Shown: positions 45,382 through 53,858 of the stretch, piece by piece | How positions within the stretch are numbered: position 1 is the first letter of the stretch | How the letters are laid out: every line of letters begins with the position of its first letter | NCBI GenBank assembly: GCA_963823245.1 | Contig: CAWGKQ010000008.1 | Location: 124,001-188,000 of the forward strand | Reading direction: 5' to 3' | Origin: JAWVFM01 sp963823245 | GTDB lineage: Bacteria > Actinomycetota > Thermoleophilia > Solirubrobacterales > 70-9 | Length of the DNA stretch: 64,000 nt | Position numbers and translations under genes: made by a program | Notes under the pieces: model-generated | Database searches by the model: none | Seen by the model: only the letters and a program-made list of their open reading frames with translations | What the model was told of the DNA's origin: nothing

Positions 45382-46256
45382 GAATCTGGTTCATGGCCGC
45401 GCGGCCGCGGACCCTGCCCGCGGCCATCGCACCGGTGCTGGTCGGAAGCGCCGCCGCGCACTTCGAGCGCTCGGGCTTTCGGTGGGGCGCGTTCATCGCC
45501 GCGCTCCTGGGCTCGATCTTCATCCAGATCGGGACGAACCTCGCGAACGACTACTCCGACGCGCGGCGCGGCGCGGACACCGCCGAACGGCTGGGACCCG
45601 TGCGGGTGACGTCGTCTGGCCTCGTCGCCCCGCGCAGGGTCCTCGTCGCCACCTGGCTGGCATTCGGCGTCGCCGTGCTTGCCGGCATCTACCTGGCCAC
45701 CGTCGCGGGCTGGGTGATCATCGCCGTCGGCGCGGCATCGATCCTCGCCGGGGTCCTCTACACGGGGGGGCCGCGCCCCTACGGGTACGCCGGCCTCGGC
45801 GAGGCGTTCGTCTTCCTCTTCTTCGGCCTCGTCGCCGTCAACGGGTCCTATTACGTACAGCTCGAGCAACTCGACTGGCTGCCGTTCGGACTCTCGCTGG
45901 CGGTCGGCTGCCTCGCGACCGCGATCCTGGTGGTCAACAACGTTCGCGACATCGATACCGATCGCCGCGCCGGCAAGCGGACGCTCGCCGTGCGGATCGG
46001 CCGGGAGGGCGCCCGCGCCCTTTACCTCGGGCTGACAACGGCCGCGTATCTCGCCCTCCTCGTCACGCTCGCGCTGGAGGGCGGGCCGTGGTGGGCGGCG
46101 CTCGGAGTCGTCTCGGCCCCGCTCGCGGTTCGGCCGGCCAGGGCGGTGATGACCCGCACCGACGGGCCCGCCCTCAACGGCGCCCTGGCCGGCACGGGGG
46201 CGTTGCTCGGCGTCTTCAGCTTGCTCGTCTCGGCGGGCCTCGTGATCGCCGCCTGA
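45378..46256 (+). CDS. menA: 1,4-Dihydroxy-2-naphthoate polyprenyltransferase
   Basis: MenA attaches the isoprenoid tail to dihydroxynaphthoate in the membrane. This UbiA-family protein has 292 residues and about eight or nine hydrophobic helices. The first Asp-rich motif is NLANDYSDARRGADT near residue 55 (NDYxD) and the second is VVNNVRDIDTDRRAGKRTLAVRIG near 178 (DxxxD), which bind Mg-diphosphate. It starts MRIWFMAARPRTLPAAIAP, typical of MenA. The GTG start at 45378 overlaps menB; the stop overlaps menC by one base (TGATG). Confidence 0.94.
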   Translation: MRIWFMAARPRTLPAAIAPVLVGSAAAHFERSGFRWGAFIAALLGSIFIQIGTNLANDYSDARRGADTAERLGPVRVTSSGLVAPRRVLVATWLAFGVAVLAGIYLATVAGWVIIAVGAASILAGVLYTGGPRPYGYAGLGEAFVFLFFGLVAVNGSYYVQLEQLDWLPFGLSLAVGCLATAILVVNNVRDIDTDRRAGKRTLAVRIGREGARALYLGLTTAAYLALLVTLALEGGPWWAALGVVSAPLAVRPARAVMTRTDGPALNGALAGTGALLGVFSLLVSAGLVIAA

Positions 46257-47329
46257 TGCGCGTCACGGCCGTCGACGTCATCCCGTTCGCACTTGACTTC
46301 ACCGAGCCCTACGTCACGGCGCGCGGAAGCCTTCAGCGCCGAGAGATGGCCCTCCTGCGGGTGCGGACGGACGGCGGGCTCGAGGGCCTCGGCGAGGCGG
46401 TGCCGATGACCCTCCGGGGAGGGCAGACGCTGTCCGGCGTGGTCGACGAGCTCCGGGCCGCAGGGGCGGTCCTGGTCGGCCTCGACCTCTCCAAGCCGCT
46501 GGATGAGGGCGCACGCCCGCTCGCCCCCGACCTGTCGCCCCCCGCCGCCGCGGCGATCGAGGTGGCACGCCTCGACCTCGCCGCGAAGCTCCTCGGCCAG
46601 CCTCTCTGGAGCCTGCTCGGCGCGGACGACTCACGCCCGGTGGAGTGCAATGCCACGCTCTCGGCAGGTGGCCCAGGTCAGGTCGCGGCCGAGGCCGAGC
46701 GCTGGGCCGGGCTCGGGTTCACCGCCTTCAAGCTGAAGGTGGGCACGCTTGGGGACGCGGCCCAGGTCGGGGCAGTGCGCAGCACGGTCGGCGCCGATGC
46801 CCGCATCCGGGTCGACGCCAACGGCTCCTGGTCGGTCGACGGCGCCGTCGCTCGGCTCGCGGCGATGGAGCGCCATGGCATCGAGCTCGCCGAGCAACCG
46901 GTGGCGACGCTCGACGAGCTCGCCGCGGTGAACGCTCGGACGACCGTCGCGATCGCCGCGGATGAGAGCGTCGCGACGTCAGACGATGCCGTCCGGGCGG
47001 TCGGCCTTCGCGCCTGCGAGCTGGCCACGGTCAAGCTCGCGAAGGTCGGTGGCGTCGGGCCCGCACGCCGCGTGGCCGGGGTGCTTCCCGTCTACCTGTC
47101 GAGCGCCCTGGATGGCCCGGTGGGCATCGCTGCCGCGGCCCACCTGGCTCAAGTCTTGTCCCCCTCGACGGGGGGTGGGCTGGCCCACGGCCTGGCAACC
47201 CAGCTCCTCTTCACCGCCACGACGGCCTCCGCCGAATGCGAGCTCCGCGACGGATTCCTCCACCTTCCGCCGGGCCCCGGCCTCGGCGTCAAGATCGACG
47301 AGGCGGCGCTCGAGCGGGCGAGGTTGTAG
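46256..47329 (+). CDS. menC: o-Succinylbenzoate synthase (enolase superfamily)
   Basis: MenC dehydrates SHCHC to o-succinylbenzoate in menaquinone synthesis. The 357-residue protein has the enolase-superfamily capping domain and barrel. The KxK base pair is in FKLKVG near residue 160, with metal ligands Asp in RVDANGSW near 184, Glu in ELAEQPV near 209 and Asp/Glu in AADES near 236. The second lysine is in TVKLAKVGG near 258. Dipeptide epimerases share these residues, but the menA-menC-menD context makes MenC most likely. ATG 46256 overlaps the menA stop. A long in-frame extension upstream lies in menA and is rejected. Confidence 0.92.
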   Translation: MRVTAVDVIPFALDFTEPYVTARGSLQRREMALLRVRTDGGLEGLGEAVPMTLRGGQTLSGVVDELRAAGAVLVGLDLSKPLDEGARPLAPDLSPPAAAAIEVARLDLAAKLLGQPLWSLLGADDSRPVECNATLSAGGPGQVAAEAERWAGLGFTAFKLKVGTLGDAAQVGAVRSTVGADARIRVDANGSWSVDGAVARLAAMERHGIELAEQPVATLDELAAVNARTTVAIAADESVATSDDAVRAVGLRACELATVKLAKVGGVGPARRVAGVLPVYLSSALDGPVGIAAAAHLAQVLSPSTGGGLAHGLATQLLFTATTASAECELRDGFLHLPPGPGLGVKIDEAALERARL

Positions 47330-47353
47330 GCGCGGGCGAATAGCGTTTGGGGC

Positions 47354-49114
47354 GTGGACCCCACCAACCGCAACACCGCGCTCGCGTCCGCCTTCGTCGA
47401 GGAGCTCGCACGATGTGGGCTTCGCGACGCGGTCGTCTCTCCCGGCTCGCGGTCAACGCCGCTCGCGCTCGCGCTGTGGCGCGAAGAGGCGATCGACGCC
47501 CGGGTCGTGGTCGACGAGCGCTCTGCCGGCTACTTCGCGGTGGGCGCGGCGCAGGCGACCGGGCTGCCCGTCGCCGTGCTCTGTACGTCGGGGACCGCGG
47601 CGGCGAACCTCCACCCGGCGGTCTGCGAGGCCGACGAGTCGAACGTGCCGCTCATCGTGCTCACCGCCGACCGGCCGCCGGAGCTGCGCGGGATCGGCGC
47701 CGGCCAGACGATCGACCAGCTGAAGCTCTACGGGTCGGCGGTCCGCTGGTTCTGCGAGGTTGGAACGCACGGGGCCGACGACGCCGGCCTGCTTCACCTG
47801 CGCTCGACCGCGTGCCGCGCTTACGCGGCCGCCGGCGGCGACGCGCGGCCGGGGCCGGTGCACCTGAACCTCGCCTGGCGCGATCCGCTCGGGCCCGAGC
47901 CGCATCCCGAGGACGTGACCGCGGCGTCGCCGCTGGCGCTCTCCGGACGCGGCGACCGCCCCCTGGCGGAGGTGCCGCGCGGCGGCGGGCCGGCGCCCTC
48001 ACCGGCGATGGTCGACGTCATGGCCGGCCACGTGCGCGACTGCCCCCGCGGCCTGATCATCTGCGGCCGGCAGGCCGAGCCTGCTCTCGCCGAGCCCGTG
48101 GCGGCGCTCGCGCGGGCGGCGGGTTATCCCATCCTCGCCGAGCCGACCTCTCAGCTTCGCCTCGGACCCCACGACCGCGACCTTGTCATCTCGGCCTACG
48201 ACGTCATCGCCCGCGTCGGCAGCGAAGCCCTCGAGCCCGAGTTCATCATCCGGTTCGGCGAGATGCCGACGAGCAAGGCGCTGCGCGCGTGGCTCGCGCG
48301 GCTCGGCGACGTGCCGCAGGTCACCTTCGACGCCTCCTTCGGCTGGAACCAGCCCACGCCCGCGGCCGCCGTCATCGTGCGCACCGACCCGGTCGCCCTG
48401 TCGCGCGCCCTCTGCGACGCGGTGAACGAGGGCGAGCGCGGCGGCTGGGCGGCTCTCTGGATGGCGGCGGAGGAGGCCGCGACCGGGGCGGTCGCGGCCG
48501 AGCTGGGGGAACCTGCCGAGCCCAGCGAGCCGGCGGTCCACACCGCCCTCGGCGGGCTCTACTCCGACGGCGACCTCGTCTACACGGCCTCCTCGATGCC
48601 GATCCGCGACCAGGAGTCGTTCCTCCGCCCCGGCGCCACCGCGGTCCGCTTCGTGGCCAACCGCGGTGCCAACGGCATCGATGGCCTCGTCTCTTCCGGC
48701 GTCGGCGCTGCAGCCGCCGGCGGTGCCCCGACCTGGATCGTGACGGGCGACCTCGGCCTCTTCCACGACATGAATGGCCTCGCCGCGCTTCGGCACTCGA
48801 AAGTGGCTGTGCGGATCGTCCTGCTCGAGAACGGCGGCGGCGGCATCTTCGAGCTCCTCCCGCAGGCTGAGCAGCTCGAGCGCGATGAGTTCGAGGCGCT
48901 CTTCGGCACACCCGTCGGGCTCGACGCAGCCGCGATCGCGGCGCTCCACGGCATCGCGCATCAGCGCGTCGAGCGGCTCGACGAGCTCGCCGCCGCCGCT
49001 GCCACCGGGACCTCTCTGCTCGAGGTCCCGCTCGACCGCCGGCGCGACGCCGCGCTTCGCGCGCGCCTGGTGGGGGCGTCGGCCTCCGCCGTCGAGCGCG
49101 CCGTCGCTAGCTGA
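47354..49114 (+). CDS. menD: SEPHCHC synthase
   Basis: MenD is a thiamine-diphosphate enzyme joining isochorismate and 2-oxoglutarate in menaquinone synthesis; 586 residues. The PYR domain has SPGSRSTPLALALW near residue 30 and the ThDP-activating Glu in VVDERSAGYFAVG near 54. It continues with CTSGTAAANLHPAVCEA near 82 and TADRPPELRGIGAGQTI near 105. The PP domain has GDLGLFHDMNGLAALRH near 460 with the Mg-binding GDLxxxHDxNG pattern, then LLENGGGGIFELLPQ near 490. GTG 47354 is preceded by a weak GGGG site. It ends against the convergent lipoprotein gene with no gap. Confidence 0.95.
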   Translation: MDPTNRNTALASAFVEELARCGLRDAVVSPGSRSTPLALALWREEAIDARVVVDERSAGYFAVGAAQATGLPVAVLCTSGTAAANLHPAVCEADESNVPLIVLTADRPPELRGIGAGQTIDQLKLYGSAVRWFCEVGTHGADDAGLLHLRSTACRAYAAAGGDARPGPVHLNLAWRDPLGPEPHPEDVTAASPLALSGRGDRPLAEVPRGGGPAPSPAMVDVMAGHVRDCPRGLIICGRQAEPALAEPVAALARAAGYPILAEPTSQLRLGPHDRDLVISAYDVIARVGSEALEPEFIIRFGEMPTSKALRAWLARLGDVPQVTFDASFGWNQPTPAAAVIVRTDPVALSRALCDAVNEGERGGWAALWMAAEEAATGAVAAELGEPAEPSEPAVHTALGGLYSDGDLVYTASSMPIRDQESFLRPGATAVRFVANRGANGIDGLVSSGVGAAAAGGAPTWIVTGDLGLFHDMNGLAALRHSKVAVRIVLLENGGGGIFELLPQAEQLERDEFEALFGTPVGLDAAAIAALHGIAHQRVERLDELAAAAATGTSLLEVPLDRRRDAALRARLVGASASAVERAVAS

Positions 49115-49546
49115 TCAGGACTTGCAGTTCTGGTCGACGTACTGCTTGATGTGCGCGTTCGTCGCCTGCAGCGAGGCGGCCTGGCCCTGGAAGCTCTGGG
49201 CCGCCTTCAGCAGGTCCTGCGGCGTCGACGCGGTCGAGACCTTGCTTGCGAAGTCGTCGATCGTGCTCTGGACCTTGTCGACGTCGGGCTTGATCTCGGC
49301 CGGAGCTGCATCGACGACGCTCGCGAGCTCCGAGCGGAACTTGTCGAGCGCGTCCTTTGCGCCCTGGACGTCTCCCGGCTGCACGTTTGCGAACGGGTTG
49401 TCGAGTCCCTTGACCGCATTGACCTTGTCGCAGAACGCCGTGACCGACCCCGCGCCGCTGTCGCTGCTGCTGTCGCTCCCGCCGCATGCAGCCAGCGCGA
49501 TCGCACAGCCGAGCGTCGCCAGCCCTACCCAGACCCTGAATCGCAT
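49115..49546 (-). CDS. Small hypothetical lipoprotein
   Basis: The protein has 143 residues. An N-terminal signal MRFRVWVGLATLGCAIALAAC ends in an LAAC lipobox at about residue 21; Gly/Ser linker residues follow. The rest is Ala/Asp/Lys-rich and predicted mainly helical (GDVQGAKDALDKFRSELAS, KPDVDKVQSTIDDFASKVS, LLKAAQSFQGQAASLQAT), with two cysteines (AFCDKV, DQNCKS) that could form a disulfide closing a small helical bundle. No enzyme motif was recognised. It is probably surface-anchored and solitary, ending immediately after menD on the opposite strand and 54 bases downstream of the menF stop. The function is unknown. Confidence 0.75.
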   Translation of the reverse strand: MRFRVWVGLATLGCAIALAACGGSDSSSDSGAGSVTAFCDKVNAVKGLDNPFANVQPGDVQGAKDALDKFRSELASVVDAAPAEIKPDVDKVQSTIDDFASKVSTASTPQDLLKAAQSFQGQAASLQATNAHIKQYVDQNCKS

Positions 49547-49600
49547 CGATACCTCCGTCGAGACTGCGCGTCGGCTACCGACGCTCGGCGGGAAGACTAC

Positions 49601-50986
49601 TCAGCCCGCGAGCAGCGGAAGAAGCGCGTCGAGCTTGAGCTCGGTTTCGGCGAGCTCGGCCGCCGGATCCGAATCGGCGACGATGCCCGCGCCGGCGTAG
49701 AGGTGCGCCCGGCGGTCGCGCACGAGCGCCGAGCGCAGAGCGACGCACATCTCGCCGTCCTCGCTGGCGTCCATCCAGCCGACCGGTCCCGCATACCAAC
49801 CGCGATCCATGTCCTCGAGCTCCGCGATGGCCGTGAGCGCCGCCTCGCGAGGCTCGCCGCCCACCGCGGGCGTCGGATGCAGAAGACCCGCCAGCTCCAC
49901 GGCCGAGCGCGGATGCGACAGCTGGGCGTGGACCGGGGTCGCCAGATGCTGGATGTTCGCCACCCGCACGACCTGGGGCTCAGGCTCCGAAGCGACCCAG
50001 ATCGAATGCGGGCGCAGCGCCCGCTCGATGCGGCGGGCGACGATCGCGTGCTCCGAGCGGTCCTTCGCGCTTCGCAGCAGCCGCTCGCCGAGGTGGTCGT
50101 CGACCGCCGGGTCGGCGCTGCGCCTGGTCGAACCGGCGAGCGCGACCGTGGCCGCGCCGGCACCCTCCCGCCGGATGAGCAGCTCGGGGCTCGCGCCGAG
50201 GAAGCTCCCCTCAGCGGTCCCGCAGCAGAAGCAGAAGCAACTCGGAAAGAGCTCGCGGATCGCCCCGTAGAGCGCGGCGACGTCGTGGGCGGCCGGCGCA
50301 TCGACCACCACCTCGCGCGCCAGGACCACCTTCTCGAGACCACCAGAACGAATCCGCTCGACGGCGCGAGCGACCGCGGCCTCGTAGCGGTCCGGTGCGA
50401 GCCGGCTGGCGATGGTCACCGAAGCAGTCGGGTGCGGGTCCGACATCGGCAGCGCCGCCTGCCGGAGTGAGGCCAGGCGGGCTTCCAGCCGAGCAAGGGT
50501 CGGCCCCGCGTCGGCGCCGGCCATCGCCGTCAGGGTGAGATAGGTGCGGCCATCGCGCCGCAACAGCGAGACCTCCGGGAGCGTGAGCCGCGCCGGCGGA
50601 AACGAGGACCACTCCGGGTTGCCGCCGCCCACTGGGTCGAAGGCGAACCCACCGACCCAAACCGGCCCGGCTCCGGCCGGCGATTCGCCCGGCTCGTCGG
50701 CCACCCGTCCATGCATGAGCTCGGCGCAGCCGCTCGCCACGTCGCGAAATCGCTCGGGCCCCCGGCTCACCACGTCGGCCGCTGCGCCGAGCCCCGCAAG
50801 CGCGAAGCCGGCGCGCTCCGGCTGCTCCCAGCAGAACCAGCGATCGCCCGCCATGCGCGCGCCGAACACCGCCGCGCTCGGGTCGGGAAGGTCGACCTCG
50901 AGGGTCGCGCTGACGAGCCGCCGGCCCTCGGCCCGCCCGAGCAGCGCCTCGAGGGCCCCCGTTGCCGTATCGAGGGTCGGGGTCAG
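49601..50986 (-). CDS. menF: Isochorismate synthase, apparent CTG start
   Basis: MenF converts chorismate to isochorismate, the first dedicated step to menaquinone. The core has chorismate-binding-enzyme motifs: ERIRSGGLEKVVLAREV, CFCCGTAEGSFLGASPELL, ALAGSTRRSADP, LHPTPAVGGEPREAAL and GPVGWMDASEDGEMCVALRSAL. The first ATG/GTG in frame (50869) would remove conserved-looking N-terminal sequence (ALEALLGRAEGRRLVSATLE). The frame stays open back to a CTG at 50986 that overlaps the ilvN stop as CTGA, mirroring the ATGA/GTGA overlaps elsewhere. No ATG, GTG or TTG occurs between. I therefore extend the gene to CTG 50986 (461 residues). It shares the ilvBN transcript, although its partners menB/A/C/D lie on the other strand. 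Confidence 0.85.
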   Translation of the reverse strand: MTPTLDTATGALEALLGRAEGRRLVSATLEVDLPDPSAAVFGARMAGDRWFCWEQPERAGFALAGLGAAADVVSRGPERFRDVASGCAELMHGRVADEPGESPAGAGPVWVGGFAFDPVGGGNPEWSSFPPARLTLPEVSLLRRDGRTYLTLTAMAGADAGPTLARLEARLASLRQAALPMSDPHPTASVTIASRLAPDRYEAAVARAVERIRSGGLEKVVLAREVVVDAPAAHDVAALYGAIRELFPSCFCFCCGTAEGSFLGASPELLIRREGAGAATVALAGSTRRSADPAVDDHLGERLLRSAKDRSEHAIVARRIERALRPHSIWVASEPEPQVVRVANIQHLATPVHAQLSHPRSAVELAGLLHPTPAVGGEPREAALTAIAELEDMDRGWYAGPVGWMDASEDGEMCVALRSALVRDRRAHLYAGAGIVADSDPAAELAETELKLDALLPLLAG

Positions 50987-51534
50987 GACTCCGGCCGAGA
51001 CCGCATGATTGCGACCTCGCCCGTCCGCGCCATCTCGATCAGCCCGTGGGGGCGGACCATGCGCTCGAAGCTCGAGATCTTGTCCTGCGTGCCGGTGACC
51101 TCGATCGTCATCGTCTTGCGCGACACATCAACGATGTTCGCGCGAAAGATCTCGGCGAACTGCATGATCTCCGCGCGGCTCTCCACCGGAGCGGAGACCC
51201 GGAAAAGCGCCATCTCCCGCGTGACCGTGTTGTCGGGCTCCATGTCCCGGATCTTGATCACGTTCACCAGCTTGTGAAGCTGCTTGGTCACCTGGTCGAT
51301 CGGATGGACAGCGCCGTCCACCGTGAGCGTCACGCGCGAGATCTCCGGGTCCTCGGTGGGGCCGACGGCGAGCGTGTCGATGTTGAACCCGCGCCGGCTG
51401 AAGAGGCCCGCGATTCGGGCGAGAACACCGGGCTTGTTCTCGACGAGGAGCGAGAGGACGTGCTTGCGGCCGGTCAGCCCCGAGGTGACCTGCAGGTCCT
51501 CGAGCTTGACGAGCTCCGGGGTGCCGGCTTCCAT
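50983..51534 (-). CDS. ilvN: Acetolactate synthase small (regulatory) subunit
   Basis: IlvN is the regulatory subunit of acetolactate synthase, giving valine feedback and stimulating IlvB. The 183-residue protein has an N-terminal ACT domain near residue 22 (RKHVLSLLVENKPGVLARIAGLF), with SRRGFNIDTLAVGPTEDPEISRVTL following. The second ACT-like half begins REMALFRVSAPVESRAEI near 105 and ends with ISSFERMVRPHGLIEMARTG. ATG 51534 overlaps the ilvB stop. Longer in-frame upstream sequence is the ilvB shadow and is rejected. Its stop overlaps the CTG start of menF. Confidence 0.95.
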   Translation of the reverse strand: MEAGTPELVKLEDLQVTSGLTGRKHVLSLLVENKPGVLARIAGLFSRRGFNIDTLAVGPTEDPEISRVTLTVDGAVHPIDQVTKQLHKLVNVIKIRDMEPDNTVTREMALFRVSAPVESRAEIMQFAEIFRANIVDVSRKTMTIEVTGTQDKISSFERMVRPHGLIEMARTGEVAIMRSRPES

Positions 51535-53213
51535 CAGCCCACCATGTCCCTGGCGGCCGCGCCGGCGGGAATCATCGGGAAGCAGTTCTCGGTCTGCGAC
51601 ACCCGCACGTCGACGAGAACCGGCCCGTCGGTTTCGAGCGCCGCCCGCATCGTTCCCGCGAGCTCGCCCTTGTCGGCGCAGCGCATGCCGGTCCAGCCGA
51701 AGGCCTCGGCGAGCTTTACCCAGTCGGGGCTCGGGCCCATCTCGACCGAGCTGTAGCGACCGTCCCAGAAGAGCTCCTGCCACTGGCGGACCATGCCGAA
51801 GTGCCCGTTGTTCATCAGGAAGACCTTCACGGGGATGTCATGGACCGCCGCCGTCGCCATCTCCTGACAGACCATGATGAGGCTGCCGTCGCCCGCGAGG
51901 CACACGACCGTGTCGTCGGGCTTCGCGACCTTGGCCCCGATCGCCGCCGGCAGGCCGAAGCCCATCGTGCCCAGGCCGCCGGAGTTGATCCACCGGCGAG
52001 GCTCGGCGAAGTGGTAGTACTGGGCCGCCCACATCTGGTGCTGGCCGACGTCCGAGGTGATGATGGCATCGCCGCCCGTGGCCTCGTACATTGCCTCGAT
52101 CATCAGCTGCGGCTTGATCTCGGAGTCGGAGGAGTCCTCGTAGCGGAGCGGGTGGTCGGCCTGCCACTGCTTGATCTGGCCCCACCATTCGTCGAGCCGT
52201 GACGGATCGGCGCCCGTGGCGCGGTACTCGTGGAGCAGCTTCGGGAGCACGTCGGCGGCGTCGCCCACGATCGGGATGTGCGCGGCGACGTTCTTCGAGA
52301 TCTCGGCGGGATCGACGTCGATGTGCACGAACTTTGCCCGCGGCGCGAACTCCGAGAGCTTCCCGGTGATGCGATCGTCGAAGCGGGCGCCGACGGCGAC
52401 GATCAGGTCGGCCTCGTCCATCGCGTAGTTGGCCGTGCGCGTGCCGTGCATGCCGAGCATCCCGAGCCACTGCTCATGCGGGGCCGGGAACGCGCCGAGC
52501 CCCATCACGGTCAGCGTCACGGGGAACCGGTCGGAGAGGCAGAACTCGCGAAACTGCTCCGAGGCGTTCGCGTTGACGATGCCGCCCCCGCCGTAGATCA
52601 CGGGGCGTCGGGAGTTGGCCAGCGCGCGCGCCGCGACGCGGATCTGCTTGATGTTGCCCTCGGTGGGCGGCTTGTAGCCGGGCAGGTCCGGACTGCCCGA
52701 CGCCGGCTCGTAGTCGATGTCGACGCGCGAGAGGTCCTGCGGCACGTCGACGAGCACGGGCCCCGGCCGGCCCGTGGAGGCGATGTGGAACGCCTTGTGG
52801 ATGTACTCGGGGATCTGGCGCGGGTCTTGCACCAGGAACGAGTGCTTGACCACGGGCAGCGTGATGCCGGTGACGTCGGCCTCCTGGAACCCATCGGTCC
52901 CGATCAGCTCGGTGCGCACCTGGCCGGTGATGAAGACCGTGGGGACCGAGTCCATCATCGCGTCGGCGATCGCCGTCACCAGGTTGGTTGCGCCCGGGCC
53001 CGAGGTCGCAAAGGCGACTCCGACCCGGCCCGAGGCCTTCGCGTAGCCCTCGGCCGCGTGGCCGGCGCCCTGCTCGTGGCGCGCCTGGATGTGGACGAGG
53101 TCGGCGTCGTACAGGGCGTCGTAAGTCGGGAGGTTGGCACCGCCCGGGATGCCGAAGACGTGCTCCACGCCCTCGGCCTTCAGCGCTTCGCAAAGAGCGT
53201 CGGCGGCCCGCAT
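51534..53213 (-). CDS. ilvB: Acetolactate synthase large (catalytic) subunit
   Basis: IlvB catalyses the first common step of branched-chain amino-acid synthesis, using ThDP, FAD and Mg. It has 559 residues. The PYR domain has VFGIPGGANLPTYDAL near residue 20, HEQGAGHAAEGYAKASGRVG near 46 (activating Glu) and SGPGATNLVTAIADAMMDS near 71. The FAD region contains GMLGMHGTRTANYAM. The PP domain has GDGSLIMVCQEMATA near 435 with VFLMNNGHFGMVRQWQ. ATG 53213 is preferred; an adjacent TTG at 53216 would add one residue. No leader peptide or attenuator precedes it: the TetR gene ends 24 bases upstream. Confidence 0.95.
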   Translation of the reverse strand: MRAADALCEALKAEGVEHVFGIPGGANLPTYDALYDADLVHIQARHEQGAGHAAEGYAKASGRVGVAFATSGPGATNLVTAIADAMMDSVPTVFITGQVRTELIGTDGFQEADVTGITLPVVKHSFLVQDPRQIPEYIHKAFHIASTGRPGPVLVDVPQDLSRVDIDYEPASGSPDLPGYKPPTEGNIKQIRVAARALANSRRPVIYGGGGIVNANASEQFREFCLSDRFPVTLTVMGLGAFPAPHEQWLGMLGMHGTRTANYAMDEADLIVAVGARFDDRITGKLSEFAPRAKFVHIDVDPAEISKNVAAHIPIVGDAADVLPKLLHEYRATGADPSRLDEWWGQIKQWQADHPLRYEDSSDSEIKPQLMIEAMYEATGGDAIITSDVGQHQMWAAQYYHFAEPRRWINSGGLGTMGFGLPAAIGAKVAKPDDTVVCLAGDGSLIMVCQEMATAAVHDIPVKVFLMNNGHFGMVRQWQELFWDGRYSSVEMGPSPDWVKLAEAFGWTGMRCADKGELAGTMRAALETDGPVLVDVRVSQTENCFPMIPAGAAARDMVG

Positions 53214-53237
53214 CAAGGAGATTGTACGGACGGCCTG

Positions 53238-53858
53238 CTAGCTGCTCAAGAGCAGGGCAAACAGGTCATTGAAGCGGGTGGCCATCGTCCGCTGCGGATC
53301 GTCGCCCACGCCGCGAAGACGGTCGAGGAGGATGCCGTTGATCGCCGCGATCGCGATCGGGGCGCGGCGCTCCGGGTCCGGGGCGCCGACGGCCCGCAGA
53401 GACGACTCCGCGAGGCCCACGAACGCCTCGCGCCAGCGCTGGACGGCGGGGCGAAGCTCAGGGTTGCGGGCCGCCTCGACGTAGATCTCGAACTGCGCCA
53501 GCCAGCGGCGCTCCGCCTCCTCGGGCTCGGGGATCAGCGCCTTTCCGAGCGCTGCGGCCACCTCCTCCTGGGACTTCGAGCCGAGCCCGATCTCCGACGT
53601 GAGCTCGGAGAGGCGCTCGACCTCGGCGGCCGACAGCGATTCGAGCGCCTCGGCGAGGATCTCGTCCTTGGATGCGAAGTAGTAGGTCGTCGCCGCGAGG
53701 GGCACCTTCGCCTCGCGGGCGACCGTGCGGTGAGTCACCGCGGGAAGACCCCGTGAGGCGATGATGCGCAGAGCGGCATCGATGATCGCCCGCCGGCGCT
53801 CGGCGCGCTGCTCGGCGCGCGTCTTCGCGCCGCGCTTCGCCTTCGCTCTTGGGCTCAC
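53238..53858 (-). CDS. TetR-family transcription regulator
   Basis: This ligand-responsive repressor has 206 residues. A basic N-terminal tail (MSPRAKAKRGAKTRAEQRAE) precedes the TetR helix-turn-helix, RRAIIDAALRIIASRGLPAV then THRTVAREAKVPLAATTYYF (residues 22-65). The helical C-terminal ligand-binding domain is divergent, as usual. It starts at GTG 53858, overlapping the stop of the UDP-sulfoquinovose synthase gene, and lies directly upstream of ilvB. It is thus co-transcribed with both. It may regulate this operon or an unlinked target; no operator was identified. Confidence 0.88.
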   Translation of the reverse strand: MSPRAKAKRGAKTRAEQRAERRRAIIDAALRIIASRGLPAVTHRTVAREAKVPLAATTYYFASKDEILAEALESLSAAEVERLSELTSEIGLGSKSQEEVAAALGKALIPEPEEAERRWLAQFEIYVEAARNPELRPAVQRWREAFVGLAESSLRAVGAPDPERRAPIAIAAINGILLDRLRGVGDDPQRTMATRFNDLFALLLSS

